Shown one piece after another: positions 1 through 26,364 of a DNA stretch of 26,364 bases (positions within the stretch are counted from its first letter, which is position 1; each line of letters begins with the position of its first letter). A program made the translations under genes and the position numbers. The stretch comes from Phallusia fumigata. Its lineage: Eukaryota; Chordata; Ascidiacea; Phlebobranchia; Ascidiidae. The notes beneath the pieces are model-generated. The model ran no database searches. It had not been told where the DNA came from and saw only the letters and a program-made list of their open reading frames with translations. The stretch is from positions 1 through 26,364 of the forward strand of contig QXVZ01010839.1 in the NCBI GenBank assembly GCA_008931825.1, written 5' to 3'.

Positions 1-1
1 C

Positions 2-3595
<3,594 letters not shown>

Positions 3596-3936
3596 TATCG
3601 AAATGTTGGTTTAACGATAGAATCCCTTCTAAAGGCCATTAGTGGATATTGTTAAAGTATTTTAAAGCTGATTCTCTTCGTAGGGTTATATGATATGCAT
3701 TCTGTTTTCCTAGTGAACCTTTGTTGGGTATAGAATACTTTAAAGTTGATGATTCACAATACCCCTAATGTCTTTAAATGGTGATCTTTTGGATGTATTT
3801 GCTATAATGTGCCATGCTATATCTGCAGGTGTTGCCTCGTGGGACGTTTGTTTGGCATGTTACAAACCCCATGCAAAGAATATAACGTTTTAAAAAGCAT
3901 CTAAAAGTTTTTTTCGAACTGTTCTTTTTTGTATTN

Positions 3937-5477
3937 AGCGAGAGGCCACAACGTCGACCCGCAGATAAAAGCGTAAATAAATCCGTGTTGTTTACGTCGC
4001 ACAGTAGGAGACTTAGACTTATGGTTGATTGCGTCGTTGTAACTGCGGGAAAATGGCAGTTGGTGTTTTGGCAAAAATCTCGTGTCTTCCATTTTTACCG
4101 TTAGTTAATCACTAGCACAGTCGTTTTTACTTTTTTTTCCATGGAACCCTTTGAACGATATTCAAAGGTAAAATCACCCCACCTTAAATTTAGTTTGTAA
4201 AAAGTATGTTTTTATCACTACATTAAAAAAAGGCACTAAGCTTTTACAATTACCATTTTAGACTCTAAATATTTATTGCTACAAATTTATATTTTGAACA
4301 TAATTCCCCGAATTGAGAACAACTGCACTGACGTAGCTCTCTTACAGATGTCTGCAAGTCGACGACCCCGGAAGTAACGAGATGACGTTCCGTAAAACCG
4401 ACCGGCGAAAGTCGACGCGAAGTCCAAACCCAATGTTTAGCGAGGAGATGAGACTTCCGCTACCAGGTGGCGTCAAAGAGCTCGTCAAATGCCGTCTTGA
4501 CGTCACAGTGTGGGATCGTGATGCACTGGGACGCGATCACTTGATCGGTCAGTTAAACTTTTGGTTTTCGGCTAAATCGGAACTTTACTGGTCATGAACT
4601 ATCATACAACGATGACTTCTATTAAAAATTGGCGTTGGTTCAAGACAACGTCACGCGATTTTGGCTTTGATTCAATGAGTACGTTTTGCGGCAGTCAGTT
4701 ACACATGCGTGTGTGTGATAAAGTAGTAGGGTCGGGCTATGTAAATTTAGTACGGTTGATTGTCACGTGACAATTTATGTGCGTTTCAGGCAACACACGA
4801 AATGTAATACTTACATAATTCGTTGCAACATGTTTGCAAGTGTCGTTACGTAATGTGGCCAACTTATCCTCAAACTCAAACGCAACAATGGTTCACTTTA
4901 AGCGTAACTGCAAAATAACAGCAAAAAATGCATCTGTGCTCAGGTGGTCTGATGTTCGGAATCAACAGCAAAGGCGACAAACTTCATCACTGGTTCCACT
5001 GTGTCAAGAATCCGAGCAAGCAGCGCGAGATGTGGCATAGCCTTGTCCTTCCTGACGACCCGGGCCGACTCGCTGTACTTTCGGCCACCGGGAAACGACG
5101 TAGATCTCCCAAGGTTTCCAGGAAGCGATTGCGGTGATATCGAAATGTTGGTTTAACGATAGAATCCCTTCTAAAGGCCATTAGTGGATATTGTTAAAGT
5201 ATTTTAAAGCTGATTCTCTTCGTAGGGTTATATGATATGCATTCTGTTTTCCTAGTGAACCTTTGTTGGGTATAGAATACTTTAAAGTTGATTATTCACA
5301 ATACCCCTAATGTCTTTAAATGGTGATCTTTTAGATGTATTTGCTGTAATGTGCCATGCTATATCTGCAGATGTTGCCTCGTGGGACGTTTGTTTGGCAT
5401 GTTACAAACCCCATGCAAAGAATATAACGTTTTAAAAAGCATCTAAAAGTTTTTTTCGAACTGTTCTTTTTTGTATT
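3937..5477 (+). pseudogene. Second (allelic) copy of Doc2-like exons 4 (part), 5 and 6
   Basis: It contains the last 36 bases of exon 4 (3937-3972), all of exon 5 (4348-4547) and exon 6 with its stop (4944-5137). The encoded residues equal those of the first copy; differences are silent, for example TTT/TTC and TGT/TGC, and the exon 5 donor is gtcagt instead of gtgagt. It follows the stop codon of the first copy, lacks C2A and the first part of C2B, and begins right after an n. I read it as the other haplotype, not a real paralogue; typed pseudogene because as assembled it cannot encode a protein. Confidence 0.82.
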
Positions 5478-7450
5478 TTGGTTCTACATGCTCATAACCC
5501 TTTTTTTATAATTTAGAAGTATTGCTTTTGTTTATATGGCTGTAAAGAAATCCTATAGAAAAAAAGTATTCTCAAGTTTCAATAGTATAAAGTTGCTTTG
5601 TCTGTGGACCACGTATTTACAAGCCGGCGCTTTCGTTTGTTTACAACCGTTTTATCGTTTCATGTTGCAAATATTTCCGAAGCGTTCCGAATATTTCCAA
5701 ACCTTTTGGTGAATGTCCCAGTATTTCGATTTTTCTATTTGCTCTGTGCATTGTTCTGTCGCTGTCGTTTTCTACATGAGCTGCTTTGTGCATTAACTAT
5801 GTGGTGCTTAAAAGTATAGGTAGGAACTGAATGAAGATTGCTTAGGTCCATTCAAACAAAAAAGCAGCTGCGGTTGCTAGTGGAGTTAAGTGACAGGAAG
5901 TCATATCACATCCGTTACGCTGCGTGTAAACCACAATGCAGACACGAACGTCTTGTAGGCTACATGGAAAGTACTTTTTTGCGACAAGCCACATGGTTTC
6001 GTAGATAAAAAAGATACGCCCGATCGACGAAATTCGAATAACGCCTGGTATACGAGGATGGCCGGTTATAGCACATCGTTATGTACAGGGAAAAGGGTAC
6101 ACAACCATGTTACCGCAAAAACAACTATCGGTAAATACAACTGCGGCACAGGAAGCTGGTCGACAACAACAAGAAAAACGCCAAACGGACTTCAATAACC
6201 CGTAAAAAAATTAGTTAACATGGTGTCGCGGTAAATAGTTGTACGATGTGCTAAGTGTAAACCGTTTTGAGGCTATTACGTAATGTTTAGGAATTCTGCA
6301 AAGGTGATGCAAAAACCGCACAAACATCAAAAACGAAGATCTAATCTCAATGCTTTGTTTAATTTTCTAAATGGTTGTTATCTATTCATCTCAAAGCTCT
6401 TTCAATTGAAACGATTGAAACACATGTACACTTGCGTAAATTGTAAATTAACACACAGATTACAGAAGTTTAGAAAATAGTAANGTAAATTAACACACAG
6501 ATTACAGAAGTTTAGAAAATAGTAACACCTGTGATAAATGCAGTATCAGGAAAAAATGATTGTACTAATTGGCACTTAAATTGGAATCAAAAACGTCGCG
6601 CAACTGTACTAAATCCATTTTAAAAAGGAAAATGTGGCAAATAGCAAAACGCTTGCCTTTGGAAAAGCCTAAGTTGCTTTCCATTTTCGCCAAACAATTA
6701 ATCAACAACCAACCCCGCGTAGCACAAAGACACAAACATACCCTGCCATAGCATGCTGAAATGGAAGCTGTTTTTAGGTGTGTTGACCCAGCTTCGAGCC
6801 AACCTTGCGCAGCGCGCTTCACATTCTTTCGGAAACGAACTCGCCACCAGAGCCACAAAAGGTCACCTCCTCGCAATCAAACCCGACGCGTTTGATGTTG
6901 ACGTCACAGGCTGGTAAAGTGCCTTTTTCGGGTGTAAAATCACGTTTTGATACACACACAGTAAACTATAGAAAAACGAATACGAAACAGAAATTTTGGA
7001 TGCTAAATGCAGAAACTGGCAGTTATGGTGCTTTTATTTCGGTAATTTTTTTCGGGATTTTAGTTTCCTAAAGACAGCGGAACCACAAGCCTACAGTTTT
7101 CGGTCGAAAGAGCTAAGTGTCGTGTGGATCGCTGTCAAAGTTATGAACCAAAAGAAGTCAGAAAAGATAAGGTTGAATAGAGAAGGAGCTTTTTAGAATA
7201 AACAGTTTTTGTACTATTTATGTGAATGCTTATAAACGGATAACAATTCCGTACTGGTGCGAGACAGTCGTAAAAACAAGGTTATTGTGTTATCCCAACC
7301 CTGAGCTGTTTGTCTTTGCGCCATGATGATGCAACGGAACGTTAGCCTTTCCCGAGCAATTGTCATAAACACCTGGAGGCCTTTCGCTTGGAATATCCTT
7401 TGTGACGTAAAACGGAATTGGTCTTTGTTACGCAATTCCAACTATCGATC
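5478..7450. other. Intergenic region, no gene recognised
   Basis: From the end of the duplicated Doc2-like tail to the repeated block at 7451. Open frames are short, overlap on both strands and match no family I know. It holds a 41-bp duplication at 6443-6483/6485-6525 across n6484 and a palindromic TGACGTCA at 6899-6906. It may include 3' UTR of the Doc2-like gene at its left end, but no AATAAA signal was seen just after the stop. Confidence 0.5.
6443..6525. repeat. 41-bp direct duplication across n6484
   Basis: Positions 6443-6483 and 6485-6525 are identical (gtaaattaacacacag...), separated by one n. This is an unmerged contig overlap in non-coding DNA. Confidence 0.9.
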
Positions 7451-8491
7451 GACTAAACTTAATCCCACCAACGCCACTAACGTTTGGCGTGAACACCAAA
7501 CTATTCCGTAACGTCCTGTTAGACTTAGGAAACTGTTTGCCAGTGGCTTCGTGCCTNGACTAAACTTAATCCCACCAACGCCACTAATATTTAGCGTGAA
7601 CACCAAACTATTCCGTAACATCCTGTTAGACTTAGGAAACTGTTTGCCTATGGCTTTGTGCCTGACGAGGGCAATTTTAGGGCGAGTGCAGGTGCGCTGA
7701 AGCATGACCCCAGCTGGGAGACGCGTGATTTCTTTGTTGTGTCCGAAGGTATTGAAGCGTAGCGGGGACTTTATAAGCTCAGAGCTCAAATTGTTGCGCG
7801 GGCATTCGTTCGGTCAAGGGCACTGACATTTGTGTTTTGTTGTTGCATCATCTTGTGTTGGCAACGCGTTCAGCGTCGTGACATAACGAAACAGTGCGCA
7901 TTAATCCTAATTACGCCTTCGTGAACAGCAGGGTTACGAAACATGCCCGCCTGCCCGCAGAGGCACAACAAAAACACATCGTATTGTGTTTATAGCAGTT
8001 TTAGGTCACCGTAAACGCAGGGTTGTGTCGTTTAGACAGATANGGCGTGAACACCAAACTATTCCGTAACGTCCTGTTAGACTTAGGAAACTGTTTGCCA
8101 GTGGCTTCGTGCCTGATTAGGGCAATTTTAGGGAGAGTGCAGGTGCGCTGAAGCATGACCCCAGCTGGCAGACGCGTGATTTCTTTGTTGTGCCCGAAGG
8201 TATTGGAGCGTAGCGGGGACTTTATAAGCTCAGAGCTCAATTTGTTGCGCGGGCATTCGTTCGGTCAAGGGCATTGGAATTTGTGGTCTGTTGTTGCATC
8301 ATCTTGCGTTGGCAACGCGTTCAGAGTCGTGACATAACGAAACAGTGCGCATTAATCCTAATTACGCCTTCGTGAACAGCAGGGTCGAAACATGCCCGCC
8401 TGCCAGCAGAGGCACAACAAAAGCAGATCGTATTGTGTTTATAGCAGTTTTAGGTCATTGTAAACGCAGGGTTGTGTCGTTTAGACAGATA
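7451..8491. repeat. Non-coding block present in overlapping near-copies across n7557 and n8043
   Basis: 7451-7556 recurs at 7558-7663, and 7593-8042 recurs at 8044-8491. The sequence from GCGTGAACACC through CTTAGGAAACTGTTTGCC therefore appears three times. Copies differ by scattered substitutions and small indels (for example agggttacg against agggtcg). The block is richer in GC than its surroundings. Short open frames on both strands (such as minus-strand 7442-7789 and 8001-8240) are conserved only because the DNA is repeated; no protein family is recognised. Most likely two alleles plus contig overlaps, though a local repeat cannot be excluded. Confidence 0.75.
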
Positions 8492-9007
8492 GCTCGGCAG
8501 CCAGATGACAGTCCAGTAATTACAGCCACTTGTCCGCGAGAAAGTGATTAGTTCTGTGTTGTAGATAAAACTCCGCTTCCTGTTTTGTGTTTCCTCTGCT
8601 GTTAATGGTACATGCAGGCAGCTAGTTTGCCTGGTTGACAGTCGTGAGCCATTATGCGTCGGTCCACAATGAAGTGATAGCGTTAAAAGTGCTAGCTGTA
8701 CTGACTTGTGTGCTGTCACTTTTAATCTGTTGTGGTACCACTTGTATGTTATACAAAAACTACAGTACATTTTTATGTTTGTTTTATTAGAAGTCTGACT
8801 CTGTTTGCTTTGCATGCATCATATGAATACATGTTAATGTAAATTTGAAATAACAACTTTGTCTTTGCTTTTGGTTGGATTTGAAATATGGTTTTTACCT
8901 GGCATTACCCTTTTTATTATGCAGGAAGTAAAAAATGAAAAAATAGATGTTTTGTTGATTATATGTTCAAACCTTCAGCATTATTCAGCAGAAAACTCTG
9001 CATTTAG
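8492..9007 (+). other. Upstream region of the ULK gene
   Basis: Presumed promoter and 5' UTR or 5' intron region of the kinase gene. An inverted repeat (ttaaaagtg near 8683 and cacttttaa near 8717) and a palindrome GTGGTACCAC near 8731-8740 are visible; neither has an assigned role. No coding exon in frame with the ULK start was seen. Confidence 0.4.
8995..9007 (+). promoter_or_regulatory. Candidate 3' splice acceptor directly before the ULK start codon (cis or spliced leader)
   Basis: The bases before the ATG at 9008 read actctgcatttag, an AG acceptor after a weak pyrimidine stretch. In tunicates many mRNAs receive a spliced leader close to the start codon, so this could be a trans-splice site; it could equally be the end of a 5' UTR intron, or nothing. 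The position is seen; the function is inferred. Confidence 0.35.
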
Positions 9008-20617
<11,610 letters not shown>

Positions 20618-21464
20618 AGGCAGTGAGCTGTGTTTTCATGCAACCTCCTACAATGATACACATTTATGTGTCCTCCAACAAAAACTGTTATGTTATCAAT
20701 CATATATTATGCCCACAGGTGGTGAAAATGTTTTTCTGTGTTAAGTTTTGTGGTGAAGCAGCTTTTCACGAGCGGTTTTAAGCTGTGTTTTACTCTTATG
20801 GTGTCACAAGTACTGCTCTTACTTTGAAAGTCAGTTTTTTATTCAGATGAATATTTTTTTAAACATAAATTTTACCAAAAATAATGTGTTATAGTGGATT
20901 AGCATGGAAAAAACACATTTTTACTGAAGTGTAAAAAAAGTATGTTCCTATAGTTGATTGCAATTTGTTTTGTTGCTTGGTGACTGTCATGTCAAAATTA
21001 TCAGTTTCAGAAATGCAGTAGGAATTAAACAAAATGGTTTTATTCCAGTGGCGGCTTCATCCAATTGAAATCTAAAATTGTCGCAAAATTCCTGCTTGAT
21101 CTTTTCAGCACCAAAGTGTATGTTCCCATGTGTGTCAACTTGTATACTGTGTATATGTTTGTGCTCCTGTCTTACCATATGCTGTGTTGCAAAAAAACCT
21201 CACTGGTGTGCTCTTGCTCATGCGTGTTTCCTTCTGTTTTTTTGACATCACTATTTTACTATTGACCTTTAAATGCCTAATACGTGGCCTTGCCCTTCTT
21301 ACCTTACCTTTCTCCACAGCTTTTAAGAAATAATTGTCATTGGTTGTCGTTTGCCTGTACGATGTTAATCTCTTAACACCTGGATAAAACAGTTAGTTTA
21401 AGGAAAGAATGTCCATCAACCAAAGGTTGCTCACTGAAGACCTGACAATGACATTATGAATAAA
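20618..21464 (+). other. Probable ULK 3' UTR
   Basis: The first canonical AATAAA after the ULK stop is at 21459-21464. The stretch between is AT-rich and without a recognised gene. A shorter UTR using a variant signal is possible. Confidence 0.4.
21459..21464 (+). terminator. Candidate polyadenylation signal AATAAA for ULK
   Basis: Canonical hexamer in acattatgaataaatttgc, about 840 bases after the stop codon. No transcript evidence. Confidence 0.35.
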
Positions 21465-24193
21465 TTTGCATACACATATCCTGTTCCTGTGAACTTACCA
21501 GTGCTTGCTTTACCAACGCCATTTTTTGTGTAACTTGTTGTTGGGTGTTTATGCTGTAAGCTCGTCCCCAACTAATTTTATTTAATTGCTCTAGCTCCAA
21601 AGGTGTGGTGTTTTTGTGGCTAAACGTTTATTCCCCGGTTCTGGTTTAGCAACTTGTGATGATTTAGGAGTCCTGAAAAATTTCTTTAATTTTTTTCTTC
21701 ACAATGATCACTGTTGTATAGCTTGTTCATTTTTGGAAATACAAAAACTACAACAAAAGAGCAGGTATGCTGTTGTGACAAGAGGATTACTGAGCAACTG
21801 CTGGACAATGCAATAGAATGATGGGATATTTTTTTGCTAAGATTTGAACTAATCAACCTTGATTGACTACCTAGATGTAAATATAATATTTAGATTCCAT
21901 CCTGACTCAGGGTCTCAGTGAACCACACAATGGTGTTGTGTGTATTGCTCTGTTCGCTGGAACCAGTCGATTAAAAAATATTACTAAATGCCATTGAAAC
22001 CAGCAAAAATTCAAAAAGTAGTAAATATGAACAGTGTTATCATATCAGGTTTGTTTACTGCAATTGGGTTTGTATACATGTGATCAGGTTGATGCAAAAT
22101 GTTTTTGATTCCGAATTAACCTGCGACATACTGAAAAGCACAACAAACCCAACCAGGACGACCCGCAACAGTTCAGACTCATGAATTGCGAAATCCTTCA
22201 CCTGACACTACAGTAGCCATTGGCAAGTCAGCTTTTTTTATTAATTGGACATCACAACTCACACAGATTCACACACAGCTGGGGAAAAACACAAGCTATA
22301 ATACAGAAGAGTACCAAAAAATAAATAGTCGAGGAGTTGGGCTCGTGCAAGAACTAGCAGCAAACATGCACAGGATCGACAATCATCAGCACAAACGCTG
22401 TTACAATGGAACACTTTTTCTTGTGTCAAGACATAGTACAGAAAAATACCCAATGTTTGTAATACAAGGTCATGGTAGATACAACTGAATTTTAACCCAA
22501 ATTTAAGGCTATACAGTTCTTGGGCCCAACAACATTCAGAAACCATAGTACATAGTGTATTTGTAACAAGTTTGAAATTTTTACCAGTTTATAATATGAT
22601 CTGGTTGTATTAAACAAAATAATTCATTATGAACAGCATTGTGCACTACTGTACTAATAAGCATTCGCCAAACTACCAACATCATTAACGTCTCAAATAA
22701 CTATAAAGACTGAAGGTTTATGTTGGAATTTGAAAACATTTAAATTTGCGACCACCAGAATCATTTTTTGTCACAAAAAATACCCAGAACTTTACACAAA
22801 CTAACCAAAACATGAGCAGTTAAAGTGAAGACAGAAGGTTTCTGTTCGAACTGGTAACATTTATTAGAATTTGCTTCAACCAGACTAATTTTCTGTTAGA
22901 AAAAATACCTATAACTTTATACAAATCAACCAAATCATACCGACACTTAACCAGTTTACAGGTGAACAAATAACTACTTGAAAATTGTTAGCAACTCCAC
23001 CAGAGATCAACAGACTCTTAAAACATACCTTCTGTGTCTCACCAATGCTAAAGAAAATGGAAATGTTAAACTGATAATTGAACATATTCTCATTCTGATG
23101 CTGTATATGGCTGCAAAGGTAATGCTACGCTACAACAAAAAATGGCAACAAGCACATGGAAATTACAAATAGGCAACATTGGGTGTCTACAGAGCCTTCA
23201 TTGCCCTGAAAAGCAGATTGGATTTGTCAAACAAATGTGGCTGTTTCAAAGATCGGCCCAAATGTTGGACAAAGGCGCATATGTACAGATATATATTTTA
23301 CCACATTTGAAATATTGTAACCTCCCAAAGTGTGAAGACAAACTTTTAAATACTCCCAAAAGTTTCAATAGAATTTCAAGGTTTACATTTTAAGTTTGAC
23401 CACACATATTTTGGTGTTTTATGCACAGAAAAGTAAAACTGTTGCACTCTACTTATACCATGACAATCAATTAATTTAATCTTTTTTCTACATAATAGCC
23501 ACAATATTAGGCTACATTTGAAGTAACCAAAGTGTTGCATAATTATACACCCTAACCAGATTGTGATTGTTGCTTCTAAGCAATTGGATTGGAGACAGAA
23601 CCAAATTCCCTGAACTTTACCTTACATACAGTGCCAGGTGTTTAACGACAAGCACAGTGCGCTGTTTATGTCAAAGTCATCGGCATGAGCTGATTACAGA
23701 CTCAGGAATCAGCATTTGTGCATAGAAGCTTAGTGAAGCCTAATTTACAACTTTCTTTGAACTTGTGCAACTGTGATCTTTACATGTGAACAATTGGCAT
23801 AGAAAACAAGAACTATCAAAGGACACTGCTTAGCGAAACTTTGTGCTTGACATAAAGTTGTTTGTAGCGACCAGCTAATTTTTGCGCCACAAATTTTTTA
23901 ACAATGTAAATTATGTTTTGCAAAGACAGCAAACGCAAACATGGTTAACATACTAACGACTTTCTGTATCAAAATCATTATTTATGGATGTATCAAAACC
24001 ATGCCATTAGTTTTGGCACCTCCCAAACATTCATTCTCGAACCATTTTGATCACAGTAACATCTCTACTGACACCAGGCGTTGAAAGTATACCAAAACAC
24101 TGTAAGCTGGCCGACAATCATACGTACATTGTGAAAGCCAAATACGTATTTTCTGTGCAAAGCCTGTGGTGCATAGGAGGGCTGGTCGATATC
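21465..24193. other. Intergenic region between convergent ULK and AKAP1-like genes
   Basis: AT-rich, with only short open frames on both strands that match no family I know. It should include the 3' UTR of the minus-strand AKAP1-like gene at its right end; no canonical AATAAA on the minus strand was seen in the ~300 bases after that stop. A degenerate tandem repeat lies at about 22703-22940. Confidence 0.5.
22703..22940. repeat. Two degenerate tandem units of ~122-125 bp
   Basis: Unit 1 (about 22703-22821) and unit 2 (about 22822-22940) share in order: gaaggttt.tgtt, aacattta...aatttgc, accag, an A-run then atacc, aactttacaca/aactttataca and aaccaaa. The spacing is 122-125 bases. A further weak match (gaactttaccttacataca near 23611) may be a more decayed unit. 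Not coding. Confidence 0.65.
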
Positions 24194-26364
24194 TTACTCG
24201 CAGGAGTAAGGAGCTGGCTCTACCCATGTAGCAAGACCTTGTGTTGCCATTTCTTGATTAATAAGCAGCACCTAAACAATAAGAGTATAGGAAATTTATT
24301 AAAAAGTATTAGAAAATTTAAATGCACTCCTAAGGTGTAGTTTAGAAAACTAACAGCAATTTGGATAGCAGAAAAATCAACAGGACTGATTTTTTTTAAC
24401 AGTGTGTCAATTAAACTCTTTTTGTTACAAAATTTGTTGAACAACAAATAAATACTGCTGTTGAACCACTTTATAAAAGCATACACAGTGCATAGAGGCT
24501 GGTAGTAAAACAACCAATGCTACAGTAGTATAATTTACAGGAAAGCTTACAAAAGGCAGCGAAATTTACAGTTTAAACTTCTTTCACTACCTTTTGTCTT
24601 GTGTAAATATTTACACAACAATAAAGCATTCAAGTTCAAGCACACACAAGTTAGCTATTTTTTGAATTTTTTACCTTGTTGGGCAGACATTTGAACAGAT
24701 GGATACGTGGATGGCCATCACTACGGTAACCAGTTACCCTAGCTTGGAAACGACCATCTTGTAACATTTCTTGCAGCTTCTTTATAGAATCCCCACAGAA
24801 TTTGTTGTCTGCAAATAAAATGAATGTGCCGTTACTAGGAATGTTACTAGCAAGCTTAATTCAATCACTTGGCATTGAAATATGTTACATAAGTTTACCT
24901 TTCGGTGGAGAAATGTTATCAATGTAACATTCTGTGGCTTGAAATGGCAAGGTTACAAAATCAGCTCTGTAAAAAGAAAATACATTAACATATGCTAAAG
25001 TAAAGACTTTAGTAAAGATGATAGGTCGTAAAACTAACTGCATTACCGAATCTGCTTCAGTGCTTTTACGGTTACTGTTGCATAACCTCCATAATCCATA
25101 AATCTTATGGTAACTTCTTCACTTTCTTCAAAAAACTGAACAATTTGAGCGCGATACCACATCCCTTGCTGTTGAACAGCACATATCAAACCAACTACAA
25201 TAAAACAAAATAATATGTTAAAAAATATATTTAGGGTGTACATTTCATTAAAAAAACTCTTACAAAACATAAATTAAACATAAATTGAAACAGTTCACTT
25301 TGTTTGTTAAACAAAAAAGATATCCAGAGTAAAAAACTAACCCATTAAACTACAACACACAAACATGTCCTGCCTGCTTATTACTGTCTAGTAAAACATA
25401 CTTTATCTGGCACAAACCATGTAACATGTTGCCTAACCCTAGGCATGTTAATGTATCAGATAGTGATACTACATGCAAACAAACTGGGCCACAAGCAAAC
25501 TTTGGTTGCCACAAAATTTCCATGCTTGACAATCTAATAGTAAACTTTAGTGGCACTTTAAAAAAAAGGGATTACTTTGGACTGGATGTGGCACATCTGG
25601 TGTGGAAGGTTCAGAGTAACACATTGACATGGCCCTTTCCAAGTTGGCCAGGGAATGAAAGGATGGATGTGTGNTTTTACCTTGTTGGGCAGACATTTGA
25701 ACAGATGGATACGTGGATGGCCATCACTACGGTAACCAGTTACCCTAGCTTGGAAACGACCATCTTGTAACATTTCTTGCAGCTTCTTTATAGAATCCCC
25801 ACAGAATTTGTTGTCTGCAAATAAAATGAATGTGCCGTTACTAGGAATGTTACTAGCAAGCTTAATTCAATCACTTGGCATTGAAATATGTTACATAAGT
25901 TTACCTTTCGGTGGAGAAATGTTATCAATGTAACATTCTGTGGCTTGAAATGGCAAGGTTACAAAATCAGCTCTGTAAAAAGAAAATACATTAACATATG
26001 CTAAAGTAAAGACTTTAGTAAAGATGATAGGTCGTAAAACTAACTGCATTACCGAATCTGCTTCANTGGTATTTGTTGAAGGTCACAATGCATGGGGCAT
26101 AATTAATTGGTTGCTTCTATTAACTAACAGGTTCAGTACTTTATTAGCAACTTTCAGCTCTTATATAATCTACATATACATGTATATTTTCATTTTTATG
26201 TCTGTTAAAAGTTACTTACATTGCTGTTGGTGTGCCATCCATTTGTGCAGGCTTCTTTGTCTATGTTCGTGGTCTCAACTTTGTAGCACTCACATCCACT
26301 GTCTTCGGACCCATTTACATCCATGCTTTCAGCCACAGCTAAAACAGGCTTGCTATTATTGTTG
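24194..26364 (-). CDS. akap1: AKAP1-like mitochondrial A-kinase anchor protein, Tudor-domain part (5' end off window, KH exons missing)
   Basis: Minus-strand exons in transcript order: 26364-26220 (partial), [break], 25673-25576 (cut by n25674), 25194-25047, 24966-24899, 24808-24675 and 24271-24194 with TAA. Phases match from 25673 to the stop, giving 174 residues. HPSFHSLANLERAMSMCYSE leads into the Tudor core (MWYRAQIVQFFEE, VTIRFMDYGGYATVTVKALK), then QIRADFVTLPFQATE, and the end VLLINQEMATQGLATWVE; human AKAP1 has QIRSDFVTLPFQGAE and VVLINRSLVERGLAQWVD in the same places. AKAP1 holds PKA and RNA at the outer mitochondrial membrane. The first exon (NGSEDSGCE, acidic, ending at a gtaagt donor) fits the region before the KH domain. 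KH exons, expected between 26220 and 25673, are not present, probably lost at n25674/n26066. Confidence 0.88.
24272..24674 (-). other. Last intron of the AKAP1-like gene
   Basis: 403-bp minus-strand intron with donor gtaaaa (24674 downward) and acceptor tgtttag (ending at 24272). Reading through the donor would give a stop after seven codons (KNS then TAA); the spliced form restores the conserved VLLINQEM end, so splicing is preferred. Confidence 0.75.
24669..25059. repeat. akap1: First copy of a 391-bp duplication in the AKAP1-like gene
   Basis: Identical as far as I can read to 25675-26065, which is flanked by n on both sides. It covers the exons at 24675-24808 and 24899-24966 and 13 bases of the Tudor exon (25047-25059). 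Confidence 0.93.
25675..26065 (-). pseudogene. Redundant 391-bp contig carrying AKAP1 exon copies in the wrong place
   Basis: It holds copies of two downstream exons (25681-25814 and 25905-25972) and a fragment of the Tudor exon (26053-26065), but lies upstream of them in transcript order and interrupts the exon at 25576-25673. Both borders are single n characters. It is best read as a misplaced redundant contig sitting where the KH exons should be. Confidence 0.88.

Noticed and set aside
3937..5137. A second, tandem Doc2-like paralogue
   Set aside because: It starts inside an exon after an n, lacks C2A, and differs only silently from the first copy, as an allele would.
7442..8240. Similar minus-strand open frames (MSSELIKSPLR...) suggesting a small repeated gene family
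   Set aside because: They are copies of one DNA segment repeated at contig joins; the frames break at n or shift between copies and match no family.
8683..8740. Inverted repeat and GTGGTACCAC palindrome as an RNA gene or operator
   Set aside because: Short stems with no further structure or known family; expected by chance at this scale.
8450..8815. 121-codon minus-strand open frame upstream of ULK
   Set aside because: No domain, odd composition, and it overlaps the repeated block and the probable promoter region.
24660..24675. AKAP1-like protein ending by read-through after LPNK
   Set aside because: Read-through stops after seven non-conserved residues, whereas splicing to 24271-24194 restores the conserved VLLIN...GLATWVE end of AKAP1.

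Overview
The window is eukaryotic nuclear DNA: AT-rich, intron-dense, with GT..AG introns of about 70 bp to 2.2 kb. It carries three animal-type genes. Their family make-up (a Doc2/rabphilin C2 protein, a single ULK1/2-type kinase, an AKAP1-type Tudor protein), the compact introns and heavy allelic polymorphism suggest an invertebrate deuterostome, most plausibly a tunicate such as Ciona. The species call is inference only.

Layout. (1) 2-3595, plus strand: the 3' part of a Doc2/rabphilin-like gene (six exons, tandem C2A and C2B, ending in a basic tail). Its last part is repeated, with allelic differences, at 3937-5477. (2) 5478-9007: no gene recognised; it includes a non-coding block assembled three times (7451-8491). 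(3) 9008-20617, plus strand: a complete ULK1/2 (Atg1) autophagy kinase. I reconstruct 23 exons with matching phases, giving 955 residues: N-terminal kinase, LC3-interacting FVMV motif, Ser/Pro-rich linker, C-terminal EAT/MIT domain. (4) 20618-24193: probable ULK 3' UTR, then intergenic DNA with a degenerate ~122-bp tandem repeat. (5) 24194-26364, minus strand: the 3' part of an AKAP1-like gene (Tudor domain and conserved C-terminus), convergent with ULK. Its KH-domain exons are absent, probably lost at assembly breaks.

The main structural signal is technical. Eleven single 'n' characters (1529, 3936, 6484, 7557, 8043, 12470, 14235, 17518, 18076, 25674, 26066) mark contig joins, and all but the last are followed directly by a second copy of sequence already present (41 bp to about 1.8 kb). 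The copies are identical or differ as two alleles do: coding changes are synonymous, introns carry indels. They therefore look like unmerged overlaps or haplotigs. Reading phase shows that the repeated exons cannot be used in series in ULK.

The three genes are not a pathway cluster: a Ca2+/phospholipid membrane-trafficking protein, the autophagy-initiating kinase and a mitochondrial PKA anchor. I found no CRISPR array, mobile-element ORF, rRNA or tRNA, and no evidence of a novel multi-gene system.
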